64,000 nt of DNA, from assembly GCA_049658265.1 (NCBI GenBank), contig JBASOM010000011.1:5003-69002 (forward strand), in the 5' to 3' direction. The DNA comes from DTU063 sp001512695. Lineage in GTDB: Bacteria; Bacillota; Thermosediminibacteria; Thermosediminibacterales; Tepidanaerobacteraceae. Numbering within the stretch: the first letter of the stretch is position 1; every line of letters begins with the position of its first letter. Shown here piece after piece: positions 54,145-63,949 of the stretch. The notes under the pieces were generated by a model that saw only the letters and a program-made list of their open reading frames with translations, did not search any database and was not told the origin of the DNA. The position numbers and the translations under genes are program-made.

Positions 54145-54414
54145 TCATTCCTTTGTACTGCCATCAAATGTAATCAAAAACTCTTCGTACTCCTGTCTTA
54201 ATTTGAAAAGCTCATCGGTGATGTTAATTGCTGTCAGCACCGCCAATTTGCTTCGGCTCAAGTTAGGATGTTTGCTCTCCAATTCATACATTTTTTTATC
54301 CACGTATTTGGCAACTCGCTTGATGTACTCTTCAGGTACCGTTCCCTTTATATAATAATCTTCTCCATTAATATTAACTTTAACCCTGTTTACCTGTTTT
54401 GCCTCATTGGCCAT
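54145..54414 (-). CDS. zapA: cell division protein ZapA
   Basis: An 89-residue ZapA (NRVKVNINGEDYYIKGTVPEEYIKRVAKYVDKKM...), which binds and bundles FtsZ: a short beta-rich N-terminus and a C-terminal coiled coil. ATG 54414 has GGGGTGG upstream. It lies four bases before polX. Confidence 0.92.
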   Translation of the reverse strand: MANEAKQVNRVKVNINGEDYYIKGTVPEEYIKRVAKYVDKKMYELESKHPNLSRSKLAVLTAINITDELFKLRQEYEEFLITFDGSTKE

Positions 54415-54449
54415 GCAAACCACCCCAGTTATTCGTATTCCCGTAAGAT

Positions 54450-54478
54450 TTTAAGAAGCGGCAATTAGCCGCTTCTTA
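54450..54478 (-). terminator. hairpin after pheT
   Basis: AAGAAGCGGC-TAATT-GCCGCTTCTT on the minus strand, with a weak T-run, about 50 bases after the pheT stop codon. Partial read-through into zapA is likely. Confidence 0.65.
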
Positions 54479-54526
54479 AACTATTAACATTTATTGTAAT
54501 TATTCTTCAAATATCTACAAAATCCT

Positions 54527-56923
54527 TTATTTCCTCAAACTGGCGTCGAATTTTTCCTCAAGGCCAGCCGTTATCCTTTCCATAATATCATTGACCTCTT
54601 TGTCGGTAAGGGTCCTGTCTTCGGCCCTAAATACAAGGGAAAAGGCCATGCTCTTGTATCCACTTTCAATCTGACTGCCCTGGTAAACATCGAAGAGCTC
54701 TACTTCTTCAAGCAGCTTTCCACCAATTTCCCTTATGACAGTTATCACGTCGGCTGCTAATACTTTTTCGTCGACGACTATTGCCAGGTCCCTATCTGAG
54801 GATGGGAATTTGGGCAGTGGTTTGAATTCTATTTTCCTTGAAGCCTTGTCTAATATGATATCCAGGTCAAGTTCTGCCAGGTAGACCTTTTTGCTTATTT
54901 CATAGTTTTCCAGTACATCGGGGTGGATTTCACCGGCATATCCTATCACTTCGTCATCTATTGTGATGCGGGCGCAGCGTCCGGTATGGAAGGCAAAATG
55001 CCGCGACTGCTCGAACTTATAGTTCTGTATTTGCAACCTGTAAAACAGGCTTTCGATCACTTGTTTTAGAACATAAAAATCAACTGCATCCCCGCATGTG
55101 CCAATTGAAATTCGCTTGTTCTCATGGGGAAGCTCCTCAAGGGGCAATTTTTCGGGCAGGTAAGCAGCCCCAACTTCAAAGAGCTCCAGTTCGTCAAGCT
55201 TGCGGTTTAAATTAAAGCTAATTACATCCAGCATATTGGGTATTAGGGTGGTCCTCATGATGCTGTGGTCTTCTCCCAGGGGGTTCAAAAGGCTTATGGC
55301 TTGTCTCAGGTTACTGTCTTCCGGAGCATTTATTTTATCGAAGACCTTTGGACTTACAAAGGAAAAGGTATATATTTCGGAATAGCCCTTGTATACCATG
55401 AATTCCCTTATTTCATCCAGGAACTTTTGCTTTTCATTCAGTCTGCCATGGGTGACATTCCCTTCAGGCAGTGTTATAGGCAATCTGTCGTATCCGTATA
55501 TTCGGGCGATTTCCTCGACGATATCCGCCTCCAGGGTTATGTCCATCCTAAATGTGGGAACAATCGCTTCAAAAACATCCTCGTAACTGTTAACCTTTAT
55601 CTCCAAACGCTCGAGTATGTCCACCATTTCATCGGAGCTAATATCGGTGCCCAGCACCTTGTTTATCTTATCCGGGCTAAACCTGACAGCCTTTGGATAG
55701 CATGTGCCCGGAAATACGTCTACATAGCCCTTTAAGACTTTTCCTGCACCCAGCTCTTCGATGAGTTCGCACGCCCTATCGGCAGCTTTCAGGCACAGGT
55801 TGGGGTCGATGCCCTTTTCAAATCTCATTGAAGACTCGGAACGAAGGCCCAGCTGCCTCGAGGTCTGCCTTATACTGGAACCCAGGAAATTGGCGGATTC
55901 CAGGAGAATGCGAGTAGTGCTGGGAGTGATTTCAGAGTCTGCTCCTCCCATGACTCCTGCTACAGCCAAGGCTTTATTCGCGTCTGCGATTACCAGCATG
56001 TTTTCTGTGAGCTCCCTCGTGATGCCATCAAGGGTTTCCATTTTCTCCCCTGGCCTTCCGCGGCGCACTATGATCGAGCCGCCGCCTATTCTGTCATAGT
56101 CAAAAGCGTGCAAGGGTTGCCCGAGTTCCAACATCACGTAATTGGTAATATCGACGATATTGTTGATCGGCCTCACTCCGGCAGTCTGCAGCCGCCGCTG
56201 CATCCAGAGGGGCGAGGGTCTTATTACCACATCTTCCACTACCCGGGCTACGTACCGATTGCACAGGTCTTCGGCTTCTATTCGAATCTCTGCAACATCT
56301 TCCGCTTTTTTCTCCCCTTCTTCCCTTAGCCGAATCTCGGGTATATGGAGATCCAGCTTAAAGGATGCCGCAACTTCCCTGGCCATTCCCAGGATACTCA
56401 AGCAGTCGGGGCGATTTGGCGTTATTTCAAAGTCAATGACCGTATCTTCCAGGTTTAAGTATTCCTTGATGTCTGCCCCCAGGGGAGCATCCTCGGGCAA
56501 TATGAAAATCCCTTCCTGGACCTCTTTGGGCAGACCATGGTCGTCAAAATTTAACTCTTCCGCCGAACAGAGCATGCCTGCCGATTCTACGTCCCTTAGT
56601 TTAGATGCCCGTATTTTTTTTCCGCCCGCAATCGTCGAACCGTGAAGCGCGACGGGCACCTTATCTCCTTCTTTTATATTTGTTGCCCCCGTCACAACTT
56701 GGAGCATTTCATTGCCTACATCCACCTGGACGACAAGCAATTTATCGGCATTGGGATGTTTTTCCACTTTGGTGATGAGGCCGACGACTACATTTTTTAT
56801 ATCCCTGCCCCAGTGTTCAATGCCTTCCACATTTGAGCCGGTCATGGTTAGCCTCTTTGATAGTTCATCAATATCTTCAGGAATATCCACAAAATCCTTT
56901 AACCAATTAATTGGCACCAGCAT
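54527..56923 (-). CDS. pheT: phenylalanyl-tRNA synthetase beta subunit
   Basis: A 798-residue subunit. The N-terminal tRNA-binding (EMAP-like) domain (IKNVVVGLITKVEKHPNADKLLVVQVDVG) is followed by B3/B4 editing, B5 DNA-binding-like and core domains and a C-terminal anticodon-binding FDX-ACB domain (FPSSDRDLAIVVDEKV). The site AAAGGAGG precedes ATG 56923, 17 bases after pheS. Confidence 0.97.
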   Translation of the reverse strand: MLVPINWLKDFVDIPEDIDELSKRLTMTGSNVEGIEHWGRDIKNVVVGLITKVEKHPNADKLLVVQVDVGNEMLQVVTGATNIKEGDKVPVALHGSTIAGGKKIRASKLRDVESAGMLCSAEELNFDDHGLPKEVQEGIFILPEDAPLGADIKEYLNLEDTVIDFEITPNRPDCLSILGMAREVAASFKLDLHIPEIRLREEGEKKAEDVAEIRIEAEDLCNRYVARVVEDVVIRPSPLWMQRRLQTAGVRPINNIVDITNYVMLELGQPLHAFDYDRIGGGSIIVRRGRPGEKMETLDGITRELTENMLVIADANKALAVAGVMGGADSEITPSTTRILLESANFLGSSIRQTSRQLGLRSESSMRFEKGIDPNLCLKAADRACELIEELGAGKVLKGYVDVFPGTCYPKAVRFSPDKINKVLGTDISSDEMVDILERLEIKVNSYEDVFEAIVPTFRMDITLEADIVEEIARIYGYDRLPITLPEGNVTHGRLNEKQKFLDEIREFMVYKGYSEIYTFSFVSPKVFDKINAPEDSNLRQAISLLNPLGEDHSIMRTTLIPNMLDVISFNLNRKLDELELFEVGAAYLPEKLPLEELPHENKRISIGTCGDAVDFYVLKQVIESLFYRLQIQNYKFEQSRHFAFHTGRCARITIDDEVIGYAGEIHPDVLENYEISKKVYLAELDLDIILDKASRKIEFKPLPKFPSSDRDLAIVVDEKVLAADVITVIREIGGKLLEEVELFDVYQGSQIESGYKSMAFSLVFRAEDRTLTDKEVNDIMERITAGLEEKFDASLRK

Positions 56924-56940
56924 TTTTGCAAAATCCTCCT

Positions 56941-57957
56941 TTAAAACTGCCTTAGAAATCTTAAGTCATTTTCGAAAAATAATCTCATGTCATTTATTCC
57001 GTACTTGAGCATTGCGATCCTTTCGACTCCCATCCCGAAGGCAAAGCCGTTTACCTTTTCCGGGTCAAGGCCCACGTTTCTGAACACGTTGGGATGGACC
57101 ATGCCACATCCCAGGATTTCCAGCCAGCCGGTATAGGAGCACACGCGGCAGCCTTTGCCTTCACAGGCTATACAGGAAATGTCCATTTCAGCACTGGGCT
57201 CCGTAAAGGGGAAAAAGTGGGGTCTGAAGCGGGCCTTTCGATTGCGGCCAAACATTTCATGCACGAATTTAACCAGGGTCCCCTTGAGATCACCCATTGT
57301 AAAACCTTCCCCCACGGTAAGGCCTTCCACCTGATGGAACATGGGGGAATGTGTAGCATCTACCGAATCGGAGCGGTATACCCTGCCCGGGGCTATTATC
57401 TTCAAGGGGGGACTTTGTTTTTCCATGGTCCTCACCTGGACCGGGGATGTCTGGGTCCTCAAGAGTATTTTTTCAGTGATGTAAAAGGTGTCCTGGACGT
57501 CCCTGGCCGGATGGTCCGCCGGTGTATTTAAGGCCTCGAAATTGTAGTAATCGAGTTCCACTTCCGGTCCCTCTGCCACTTCATATCCGAGACCTATAAA
57601 GATCTCTTTAATTTCATCCAGGACCAAAGTAAGGGGATGCTTGCTGCCTACTGAAATTTTAGTGGGAATCGTTACGTCTATGAACTCCTGCTGCATCTTT
57701 TGTTCCTGCACAGCCTTCTTTATTAACCGCATCTTTTCGCTAAATTTGCTTTCCAGCTCGTCCTTTATCTCATTGGCCAGTTTCCCGATGACCGGTCTTT
57801 CCTCAGCAGTCAGTTTGGCCATCCCCCGAAGCACTTGGGTAAGTTCACCTTTTTTCCCAAGAATCTTTACTCTTAAATCGTTAAGTTCATCCATATTTTG
57901 TAAATTAGATAGGGCTTCCAAAGTCCTTTCTTTTAATTGAATCAAATCTTCCCTCAA
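56941..57957 (-). CDS. pheS: phenylalanyl-tRNA synthetase alpha subunit
   Basis: A 338-residue catalytic subunit of the class II enzyme. It has an N-terminal coiled coil, motif 2 (FHQVEGLTVGEGFTM; RFRPHFFPFTEPSAEMDI) and motif 3 (GMGVERIAMLKYGI). The start is TTG 57957 with AGGAGG eight bases upstream; longer frames would run through the T-box terminator and are rejected. Confidence 0.97.
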   Translation of the reverse strand: MREDLIQLKERTLEALSNLQNMDELNDLRVKILGKKGELTQVLRGMAKLTAEERPVIGKLANEIKDELESKFSEKMRLIKKAVQEQKMQQEFIDVTIPTKISVGSKHPLTLVLDEIKEIFIGLGYEVAEGPEVELDYYNFEALNTPADHPARDVQDTFYITEKILLRTQTSPVQVRTMEKQSPPLKIIAPGRVYRSDSVDATHSPMFHQVEGLTVGEGFTMGDLKGTLVKFVHEMFGRNRKARFRPHFFPFTEPSAEMDISCIACEGKGCRVCSYTGWLEILGCGMVHPNVFRNVGLDPEKVNGFAFGMGVERIAMLKYGINDMRLFFENDLRFLRQF

Positions 57958-57989
57958 CTCAGATACCTCCTGCGAATATTTAAGTAAAG

Positions 57990-58025
57990 TAAAAAGCTTT
58001 CGTCCAGCTAGGGACGAAAGCTTTT
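57990..58025 (-). terminator. T-box-controlled terminator before pheS
   Basis: AAAGCTTTCGTCC-CTAGC-TGGACGAAAGCTTT followed by TTACTTT on the minus strand, directly after the T-box sequence. Confidence 0.93.
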
Positions 58026-58219
58026 CTTCCGTGGTACCACCCTTGTTCAGTTTGATAACCAAACTCTCTTTGTGCTATAACGGTGAAACCGTGGAGACCT
58101 ACTGAATTCAGCCCCCCTGCTCCAGAGTGAACTTCGGCGGCTTCTGCCTTAAGAGGGCTTGCAGTCCGCGACCCTCTCTCCCTGCAAGGCTCCCCCGCTT
58201 ACTCTCTCCTTCATGGCAT
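58026..58219 (-). promoter_or_regulatory. T-box leader of pheST (Phe specifier TTC)
   Basis: T-box AAGGGTGGTACCAC at 58044-58031. Stem I opens with GGAGAGAGT near 58215. The specifier region reads GAAG-TTC-ACTC with the Phe codon TTC at 58131-58129, in agreement with pheST. It begins directly after a 29-codon gene in the same leader. Confidence 0.93.
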
Positions 58220-58309
58220 TTACGATGGCAACATTTGTCTATAAATAAGATAGGCCGTAATGGATCCGGTTACCTCAAAAATGTTCCAAAAAAAGTCGGC
58301 GGTCAGCAT
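58220..58309 (-). CDS. YqzL-like micro-protein (29 aa) in the pheS leader
   Basis: ATG 58309 to TAA 58220 encodes 29 residues: MLTADFFWNIFEVTG, then SITAYLIYRQMLPS. The pattern F-W-x-x-F-E-x-TG-S-I-x-AY-L-x-Y-R is that of the tiny YqzL family of Firmicutes, whose function is unknown. The ribosome binding site (AAAGG) is weak. It lies between the promoter and stem I of the Phe T-box, so it would be made whether or not pheST is expressed. Confidence 0.6.
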   Translation of the reverse strand: MLTADFFWNIFEVTGSITAYLIYRQMLPS

Positions 58310-58341
58310 TGGCCACGCCCTTTCCGCTAAGGTTTACACAT

Positions 58342-58370
58342 ATTATAGCACAGCAAAAAGCTATTTACAA
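58342..58370 (-). promoter_or_regulatory. promoter of the pheST leader
   Basis: TTGTAA (58370-58365), a 17-base spacer and TATAAT (58347-58342) on the minus strand. It is upstream of both the micro-ORF and the T-box. Confidence 0.88.
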
Positions 58371-58434
58371 GAGAAAGATTGTGCATGGTAAGCAGGCGTA
58401 TAGGCCGGGAAATCAGTTTGCACATTTTTTAATC

Positions 58435-61251
58435 TCACTGCCTGTTAAGCACTTTTTTCAGAAATTGACCGGTATAGGAGTTGGGGTTTTGGGCCACCTC
58501 TTCCGGCGTGCCCGTGGCAACAATTTGACCTCCTTTGTCTCCTCCTTCCGGACCCAAATCGATTATATAATCTGCAGTTTTTATCACATCCAGGTTGTGT
58601 TCAATGACTATGACCGTGCCTCCACCCTCCACCAGCCTTTGAAGTACATCAAGGAGTTTGTGAATATCGGCAGGGTGCAGGCCGGTTGTGGGCTCGTCCA
58701 GGATGTAGACGGTATTGCCGTTGCTCAGCTTTGAGAGTTCCGTAGACAGCTTGACCCTTTGAGCTTCACCACCGGACAAGGTGGTTGAAGGCTGTCCCAG
58801 CCTGATATAGCCAAGACCCACATCCCGCAGCGTCTCAAGCTTGCGCTTTATCTTGGGTATGTTTTCAAAGAATTCCAAGGCCTCATCGACGGTCATATCC
58901 AGTATGTCGGCTATGCTTTTGCCCTTGTATTTCACTTCCAGGGTCTCCCTGTTGTAGCGCTTCCCTTTGCAGACTTCGCAGGGGACATAGATGTCCGCCA
59001 AAAAGTGCATCTCGATTTTTATAATGCCATCACCCTTGCAGGCCTCGCACCTGCCGCCCTTTACATTGAAGCTAAACCTCCCGGGCTTGTAGCCGCGCAT
59101 GCGGGCTTCGGGAGTCAGGGAGAAGACCTCCCTGATATCATTGAACACATTTGTATATGTGGCGGGGTTCGAGCGGGGCGTCCTCCCTATGGGCGATTGG
59201 TCGATATTTATGACCTTGCCCACATGCTCGATACCCAGTATTTCATCGAAATCCCCCGGAAAAGTCCGGGCTTTGTAGAGTTTTTCTCTTAAGACCTTGT
59301 ATAAGATTTCATTAACCAAGGTGCTCTTGCCCGAACCGGAAACGCCGGTTACGCAGGTAAATAGCCCTAAGGGAAATCTTACATCTATGTTCTTCAAATT
59401 GTGCTCCCTGCAGCCCTTGAGTTCCAGCCATGCCTCATTTGGCTTTCGCCTTTTTCGGGGAACCGGAATCTGTTTTTTCCCGCTCAGATACTGGCCCGTG
59501 ATGGACTCTTCGCTTTTCTCTATGTCTTCTATGGGCCCGCAGGCAACAATTTTGCCGCCATGTTCCCCCGCTCCGGGACCAATGTCAATGATGTAGTCGG
59601 CAGCCCTCATGGTGTCTTCATCGTGTTCCACCACCAGCACGGTATTGCCCAAATCCCTAAGGTCCTTTAAGGTCTTCAGCAACTTGTCGTTGTCCCGCTG
59701 GTGCAGACCTATGCTGGGCTCATCGAGAATGTACAGAACGCCGACTAATCGGGAACCGATTTGAGTGGCAAGCCTGATCCTTTGAGACTCACCGCCTGAC
59801 AATGTTCCCGCCGCCCTGTCAAGGGTCAGATAGTCAAGACCCACATCTACTAAAAACTGCAAGCGGTTTTTTATCTCCTTTAGGACCTGGTGTGCTATCA
59901 TTTTCTCCAATTCGCTCAGGGAAAGCTCATTGAAAAACTTTAAGGCCTCACGAATGGAAAGGGCAGTAACCTGGGCTATGGACTTGTCCCCAACCGTAAC
60001 TGCCAGGACTTCGGGCTTGAGCCTGGCACCCTTACAGGTAGGGCAGGGCTTCGTGCTCATGTATTTTTCGATTTCATCCCGCGCAAATTCAGGAGCTTCC
60101 TCGTAACGGCGCCTGAGATTGTTTATTACACCTTCAAATTTCCCCGTATGGCGTCTTGTCCTCTTGCTAAATTTGCTCACGTAGTTAAACTCTATATCTT
60201 CCTTTGAACCGTAAAGGAGGACATCTACAATTTCATCGGGCAGGTCTTTAATGGGAGTGTCTACGCTATATCCGTAGTGATTCATCACGGCGCTGAGCAT
60301 CTGAAAATAGTAACCGCCGGGTGTCGCGCTCCAGGGGGCCACGGCTCCCTCGGCTACGGATTTTTCCCAATCGGGAATGACCAGATCAGGATCGACTTCC
60401 ATATTTATACCAAGGCCGCTGCAGGTCGGACAGGCCCCGTATGGGCTATTAAAGGAAAACATCCTGGGGCTCAGTTCCTCCAGGCTGATGTTACAATCGG
60501 GACATGACAGGTTCTGTGAAAAGAGCAATTCCTGCTCGCCAATCACATCTACGATAACCAAGCCCTCTGCCTGGGCCAGGGCAGTTTCGATGGAATCGGC
60601 AAGCCGCGATTCTACCCCTGGCCTTATTATGATCCTGTCTACTATTATTTCGATGTGATGCTTTTTGTTCTTCTCCAGCTTAATCTCGTCACCGATTTCT
60701 ATTAATTCTCCATCAACTCTTACCCGCATAAAGCCGTTCTTTTTGATACTTTCAAAGAGCTTGACAAACTCGCCCTTCCTGCCCCTCACCACAGGAGCCA
60801 GTATTTGAATCCTGGTCCTTTCGGGCAGCTTCATGATCGTATCCACCATCTGGTCGACGGTTTGCCTGGATACCTCTTTGCCGCAGTTGGGACAGTGGGG
60901 CTTGCCTATGCGGGCAAAGAGGAGTCTTAAATAGTCATAGATCTCGGTTACGGTCCCCACCGTTGAGCGGGGATTTTTACTCGTAGTCTTCTGGTCTATC
61001 GATATGGCCGGTGAAAGGCCTTCAATGTAATCCACATCGGGCTTATCCATCTGGCCTAAAAACTGCCGGGCATAAGCGGAAAGGGATTCAACGTAGCGCC
61101 TCTGCCCTTCAGCATATATGGTGTCAAAAGCCAGTGTAGATTTTCCGGACCCCGAAATGCCGGTAATCACCACCAGCTTGTCTCTCGGAATTTCCACATC
61201 TATGTTTTTAAGATTGTGCTCCCTGGCACCTTTAACTATTATCTTGTCCAT
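58435..61251 (-). CDS. uvrA: excinuclease ABC subunit A
   Basis: Damage-recognition ATPase of nucleotide excision repair, 938 residues. There are two ABC modules, with P-loops GISGSGKST (about 30) and GVSGSGKST (about 640) and signatures LSGGESQR and LSGGEAQR, and zinc-finger cysteines CPNCG, CPDCN...CPTC and CEACKGDG...CEVC. ATG 61251 is preferred over the GTG three codons upstream. It follows uvrB by 28 bases. Confidence 0.97.
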   Translation of the reverse strand: MDKIIVKGAREHNLKNIDVEIPRDKLVVITGISGSGKSTLAFDTIYAEGQRRYVESLSAYARQFLGQMDKPDVDYIEGLSPAISIDQKTTSKNPRSTVGTVTEIYDYLRLLFARIGKPHCPNCGKEVSRQTVDQMVDTIMKLPERTRIQILAPVVRGRKGEFVKLFESIKKNGFMRVRVDGELIEIGDEIKLEKNKKHHIEIIVDRIIIRPGVESRLADSIETALAQAEGLVIVDVIGEQELLFSQNLSCPDCNISLEELSPRMFSFNSPYGACPTCSGLGINMEVDPDLVIPDWEKSVAEGAVAPWSATPGGYYFQMLSAVMNHYGYSVDTPIKDLPDEIVDVLLYGSKEDIEFNYVSKFSKRTRRHTGKFEGVINNLRRRYEEAPEFARDEIEKYMSTKPCPTCKGARLKPEVLAVTVGDKSIAQVTALSIREALKFFNELSLSELEKMIAHQVLKEIKNRLQFLVDVGLDYLTLDRAAGTLSGGESQRIRLATQIGSRLVGVLYILDEPSIGLHQRDNDKLLKTLKDLRDLGNTVLVVEHDEDTMRAADYIIDIGPGAGEHGGKIVACGPIEDIEKSEESITGQYLSGKKQIPVPRKRRKPNEAWLELKGCREHNLKNIDVRFPLGLFTCVTGVSGSGKSTLVNEILYKVLREKLYKARTFPGDFDEILGIEHVGKVINIDQSPIGRTPRSNPATYTNVFNDIREVFSLTPEARMRGYKPGRFSFNVKGGRCEACKGDGIIKIEMHFLADIYVPCEVCKGKRYNRETLEVKYKGKSIADILDMTVDEALEFFENIPKIKRKLETLRDVGLGYIRLGQPSTTLSGGEAQRVKLSTELSKLSNGNTVYILDEPTTGLHPADIHKLLDVLQRLVEGGGTVIVIEHNLDVIKTADYIIDLGPEGGDKGGQIVATGTPEEVAQNPNSYTGQFLKKVLNRQ

Positions 61252-61279
61252 ATACCACAATCACTCTCGCAAATCTATA

Positions 61280-63277
61280 TTATTTAGCCTTAATTACGCT
61301 GAAAGCTTCAGCCCTTATCTCGAAGATCATGTCCCTGAGTTCCGCAGCCTTCTCGAATTCCAGGTTCTTTGCCGCTTCCTTCATCTGCTTTTCAAGGTCT
61401 TCAAGTAGGGCTTTCAGCTCTTTCTTGCTCATCTTTCTTATGTCTTTGTCAGGCAGGTAATCTGCCGACTCTTCCGCTACTTTGGTAGCTTCAATTACAT
61501 CTCTGACAGCTTTCTTGACCGTCTTGGGCACTATGCCGTGTTTTTTGTTGTATTCCAGCTGTATCTTGCGCCGGCGGTTGGTCTCATTGATTGCTCGGGC
61601 CATGGATTCGGTTATGGTATCTGCGTACATGATGACCTTGCCCTCCACGTTCCTTGCTGCCCTGCCGATGGTCTGAATGAGAGAGGTTTCCGAACGCAGA
61701 AAGCCTTCTTTGTCAGCATCGAGAATAGCCACCAATGACACTTCAGGCAGGTCCAGGCCTTCCCTTAGGAGATTAATGCCCACTAAGCAGTCAAACTTGC
61801 CCAGTCTTAAATCCCGAAGTATCTGGAGCCTCTCAAGGGTCAGTATTTCAGAGTGCAGGTACCGTGTCCTGATCCCTGCCTCCCTGAGATAATCGGTAAG
61901 GTCTTCCGCCATGCGCTTGGTGAGGGTTGTAACAAGCACCCGTTCATCTTTTTGAGCCCTGAGTTTGATTTCCCATATCAGATCATCAATTTGTCCTTTG
62001 ACCGGCCGGACTTCTACTTCCGGGTCTACCAGGCCGGTGGGTCGGATGATCTGTTCTACTACCTGTGAACTCTTTTCCAATTCATAGGGGCCGGGAGTTG
62101 CAGACATAAATACTATTTGATTAATGCGCTCTTCAAATTCCTCAAATTTGAGAGGCCGGTTGTCAAAAGCGGACGGCAGCCTGAATCCGTGCTCCACCAG
62201 GGATTCCTTTCTGGAGCGGTCGCCGCCCCACATGGCGTGAATCTGGGGCAGGGTAACATGGGACTCGTCTATGATGATCAGGTAATCTTCCGGAAAATAA
62301 TCAAGCAGCGTAAAGGGCGGATCTCCTGGCCTTCGCCCTGAAAGATGTAAGGAATAGTTTTCGATGCCCTTACAGTATCCCATTTCCCGAAGCATTTCTA
62401 TGTCGTACTTAGTCCGCTGCTCCAGTCTTGCCGCCTCCAGGACCTTGTCCTGCCGCTTGAGTTCTTCAAGCCTTCTTTCAAGTTCCTCTTCTATTGACTT
62501 TATCGCCTTTTCCAATTTATCCTTCGGAGTAGAATAGTGGGACGCAGGGAAAATTGACACGTGACTGCGTTCCCCCAAGATCTCTCCGGTTAAGGTGTCA
62601 ACTTCCAAGATGCGGTCGATTTCATCTCCGAAAAACTCCACCCTAATGGCTTTTTCCGTAAATGAAGCCGGGAATATCTCCAAGATATCGCCCCGGACCC
62701 TGAAGGTCCCCCTGTGAAAGTCAATTTCGTTGCGGGTAAATTGGATATCAACCAGCTTTCGAATTACTTCATCCCTGTCCTTTTCCATGCCGGGTCTCAG
62801 GGATATCACCTGTTTTTCGTAATCGACAGGTGAACCCAAGCTGTAGATACAGGATACACTGGCCACAATGACCACATCCCGGCGCTCAAAAAGAGCCGCA
62901 GTAGCCGAGTGCCTGAGTTTGTCAATCTCATCATTAATCGAAGCATCCTTTTCTATATAGGTGTCCGTGTGAGGAATGTACGCCTCGGGCTGATAATAGT
63001 CGTAGTAACTTACAAAATATTCTACGGCATTGCCAGGGAAAAACTCTTTCAGCTCGCTGCAGAGCTGTCCTGCCAAGGTCTTATTGTGGGCTATTACCAG
63101 GGTAGGCCGCTGCACCTCCTGGATGAGATGGGCTATGGTAAAGGTCTTGCCCGTGCCTGTAGCCCCAAGCAGTGTCTGAAACTTATAGCCTTTATTTACT
63201 CCCTCGGCCAACTGCCGTATGGCCTTAGGCTGGTCTCCCCGCGGAACGTATTCGGATACAACCTTGAACTTCCCCAT
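61280..63277 (-). CDS. uvrB: excinuclease ABC subunit B
   Basis: A 665-residue helicase-like subunit that loads damaged DNA for UvrC. It has Walker A GATGTGKT (about 39), the beta-hairpin YYDYYQPEAYIP, IIDESHVTLPQ, motif VI QTIGRAARN, and a C-terminal UVR coiled coil (LEKQMKEAAKNLEFEKAAELRD). It is the first gene of uvrBA. Confidence 0.97.
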   Translation of the reverse strand: MGKFKVVSEYVPRGDQPKAIRQLAEGVNKGYKFQTLLGATGTGKTFTIAHLIQEVQRPTLVIAHNKTLAGQLCSELKEFFPGNAVEYFVSYYDYYQPEAYIPHTDTYIEKDASINDEIDKLRHSATAALFERRDVVIVASVSCIYSLGSPVDYEKQVISLRPGMEKDRDEVIRKLVDIQFTRNEIDFHRGTFRVRGDILEIFPASFTEKAIRVEFFGDEIDRILEVDTLTGEILGERSHVSIFPASHYSTPKDKLEKAIKSIEEELERRLEELKRQDKVLEAARLEQRTKYDIEMLREMGYCKGIENYSLHLSGRRPGDPPFTLLDYFPEDYLIIIDESHVTLPQIHAMWGGDRSRKESLVEHGFRLPSAFDNRPLKFEEFEERINQIVFMSATPGPYELEKSSQVVEQIIRPTGLVDPEVEVRPVKGQIDDLIWEIKLRAQKDERVLVTTLTKRMAEDLTDYLREAGIRTRYLHSEILTLERLQILRDLRLGKFDCLVGINLLREGLDLPEVSLVAILDADKEGFLRSETSLIQTIGRAARNVEGKVIMYADTITESMARAINETNRRRKIQLEYNKKHGIVPKTVKKAVRDVIEATKVAEESADYLPDKDIRKMSKKELKALLEDLEKQMKEAAKNLEFEKAAELRDMIFEIRAEAFSVIKAK

Positions 63278-63346
63278 GTTTTCTCCTTCCTAGTAAATAT
63301 ATCGGAAAAATTTGTGATCTGACTTCCTTATTATTTATCAGTGTCA

Positions 63347-63375
63347 ATTATACCATATAGAGTATACAGTGAAAA
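63347..63375 (-). promoter_or_regulatory. promoter of uvrBA
   Basis: TATAAT (63352-63347) with a weak -35 (TTTTCA) at 17 bases, about 70 bases before uvrB. I see no clear LexA (DinR) box around it. Confidence 0.6.
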
Positions 63376-63414
63376 GATAAAAACCGAAAATCAGTTCGGA
63401 TAACTGCCTATAAA

Positions 63415-63442
63415 ATGAAAAACCAGGCCCTTTTGCCTGGTT
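63415..63442 (-). terminator. terminator of the 65-residue gene
   Basis: AACCAGGC-AAAAGG-GCCTGGTT followed by TTTCATTTT on the minus strand, at the stop codon of the small gene. Confidence 0.92.
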
Positions 63443-63638
63443 AGTTGATGTAAATGATTTTGTTCCTGCGGCGGGTAAAATATCCTCTTGACCTAGTGCC
63501 GTAGGTGTCCCCATCTCGAGATTGGGTATCAATGTTCATTATTTTTAACATGATGTCCCGCTTTTCTTCATCAGAAGCGGTGGCATATGCTTTCAACAAC
63601 ATATCCCTTTCGCGATCTAGGTATTCTTCCCTCGTCAC
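63441..63638 (-). CDS. small basic protein of unknown function
   Basis: A 65-residue protein (MTREEYLDRERDMLLKAYATASDEEKRDIMLKIMN...) with an amphipathic charged N-terminal half and an Arg-rich C-terminus (RSRGYFTRRRNKI). The GTG start at 63638 has a strong AAGGAGGG seven bases upstream, and a terminator follows at once, so it is very likely a real single gene. No family recognised. Confidence 0.75.
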   Translation of the reverse strand: MTREEYLDRERDMLLKAYATASDEEKRDIMLKIMNIDTQSRDGDTYGTRSRGYFTRRRNKIIYIN

Positions 63639-63892
63639 TTGCTATCCCTCCTTTTATGTATTATGCATAATTGTATGTATGAAGACGTGTATTGAAAATG
63701 TTATTGAGAGTGTTATTTCTTTCACAAGTATTATATCATATAATAAACTTTCTTTCAAGTGTGGACTGTTTGAAATGTCATATATTTTCTAAATACTCTT
63801 TTGTTGTATAGACTTGTCATTGCTGCTATATATTTTCCCCTATATCCGCAAATTTATTCAAATGCGGAATAATATTCTTGCATCAAACTTTA

Positions 63893-63921
63893 TTGACAAA
63901 AGAATAAAAGCATGTTATTAT
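63893..63921 (+). promoter_or_regulatory. promoter of the S-box leader
   Basis: TTGACA (63893-63898), a 17-base spacer and TATTAT (63916-63921). Upstream, 63660-63890 shows only a small hairpin (63846-63869) and no gene. Confidence 0.88.
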
Positions 63922-63949
63922 TAAGAGCAATAAAATGAATAGCGGAAAA

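Noticed and set aside
57958..58062. N-terminal extension of pheS
   Set aside because: This stretch encodes the T-box terminator and antiterminator; TTG 57957 has the proper ribosome binding site.
63344..63532. 62-codon minus-strand frame after uvrB's promoter region
   Set aside because: It overlaps the 65-residue gene in another frame, crosses its terminator and lacks a ribosome binding site.
63846..63869. Hairpin CCGCAAAT...ATTTGCGG-like before the S-box promoter
   Set aside because: No T-run and no gene ending there; not enough to call a terminator.
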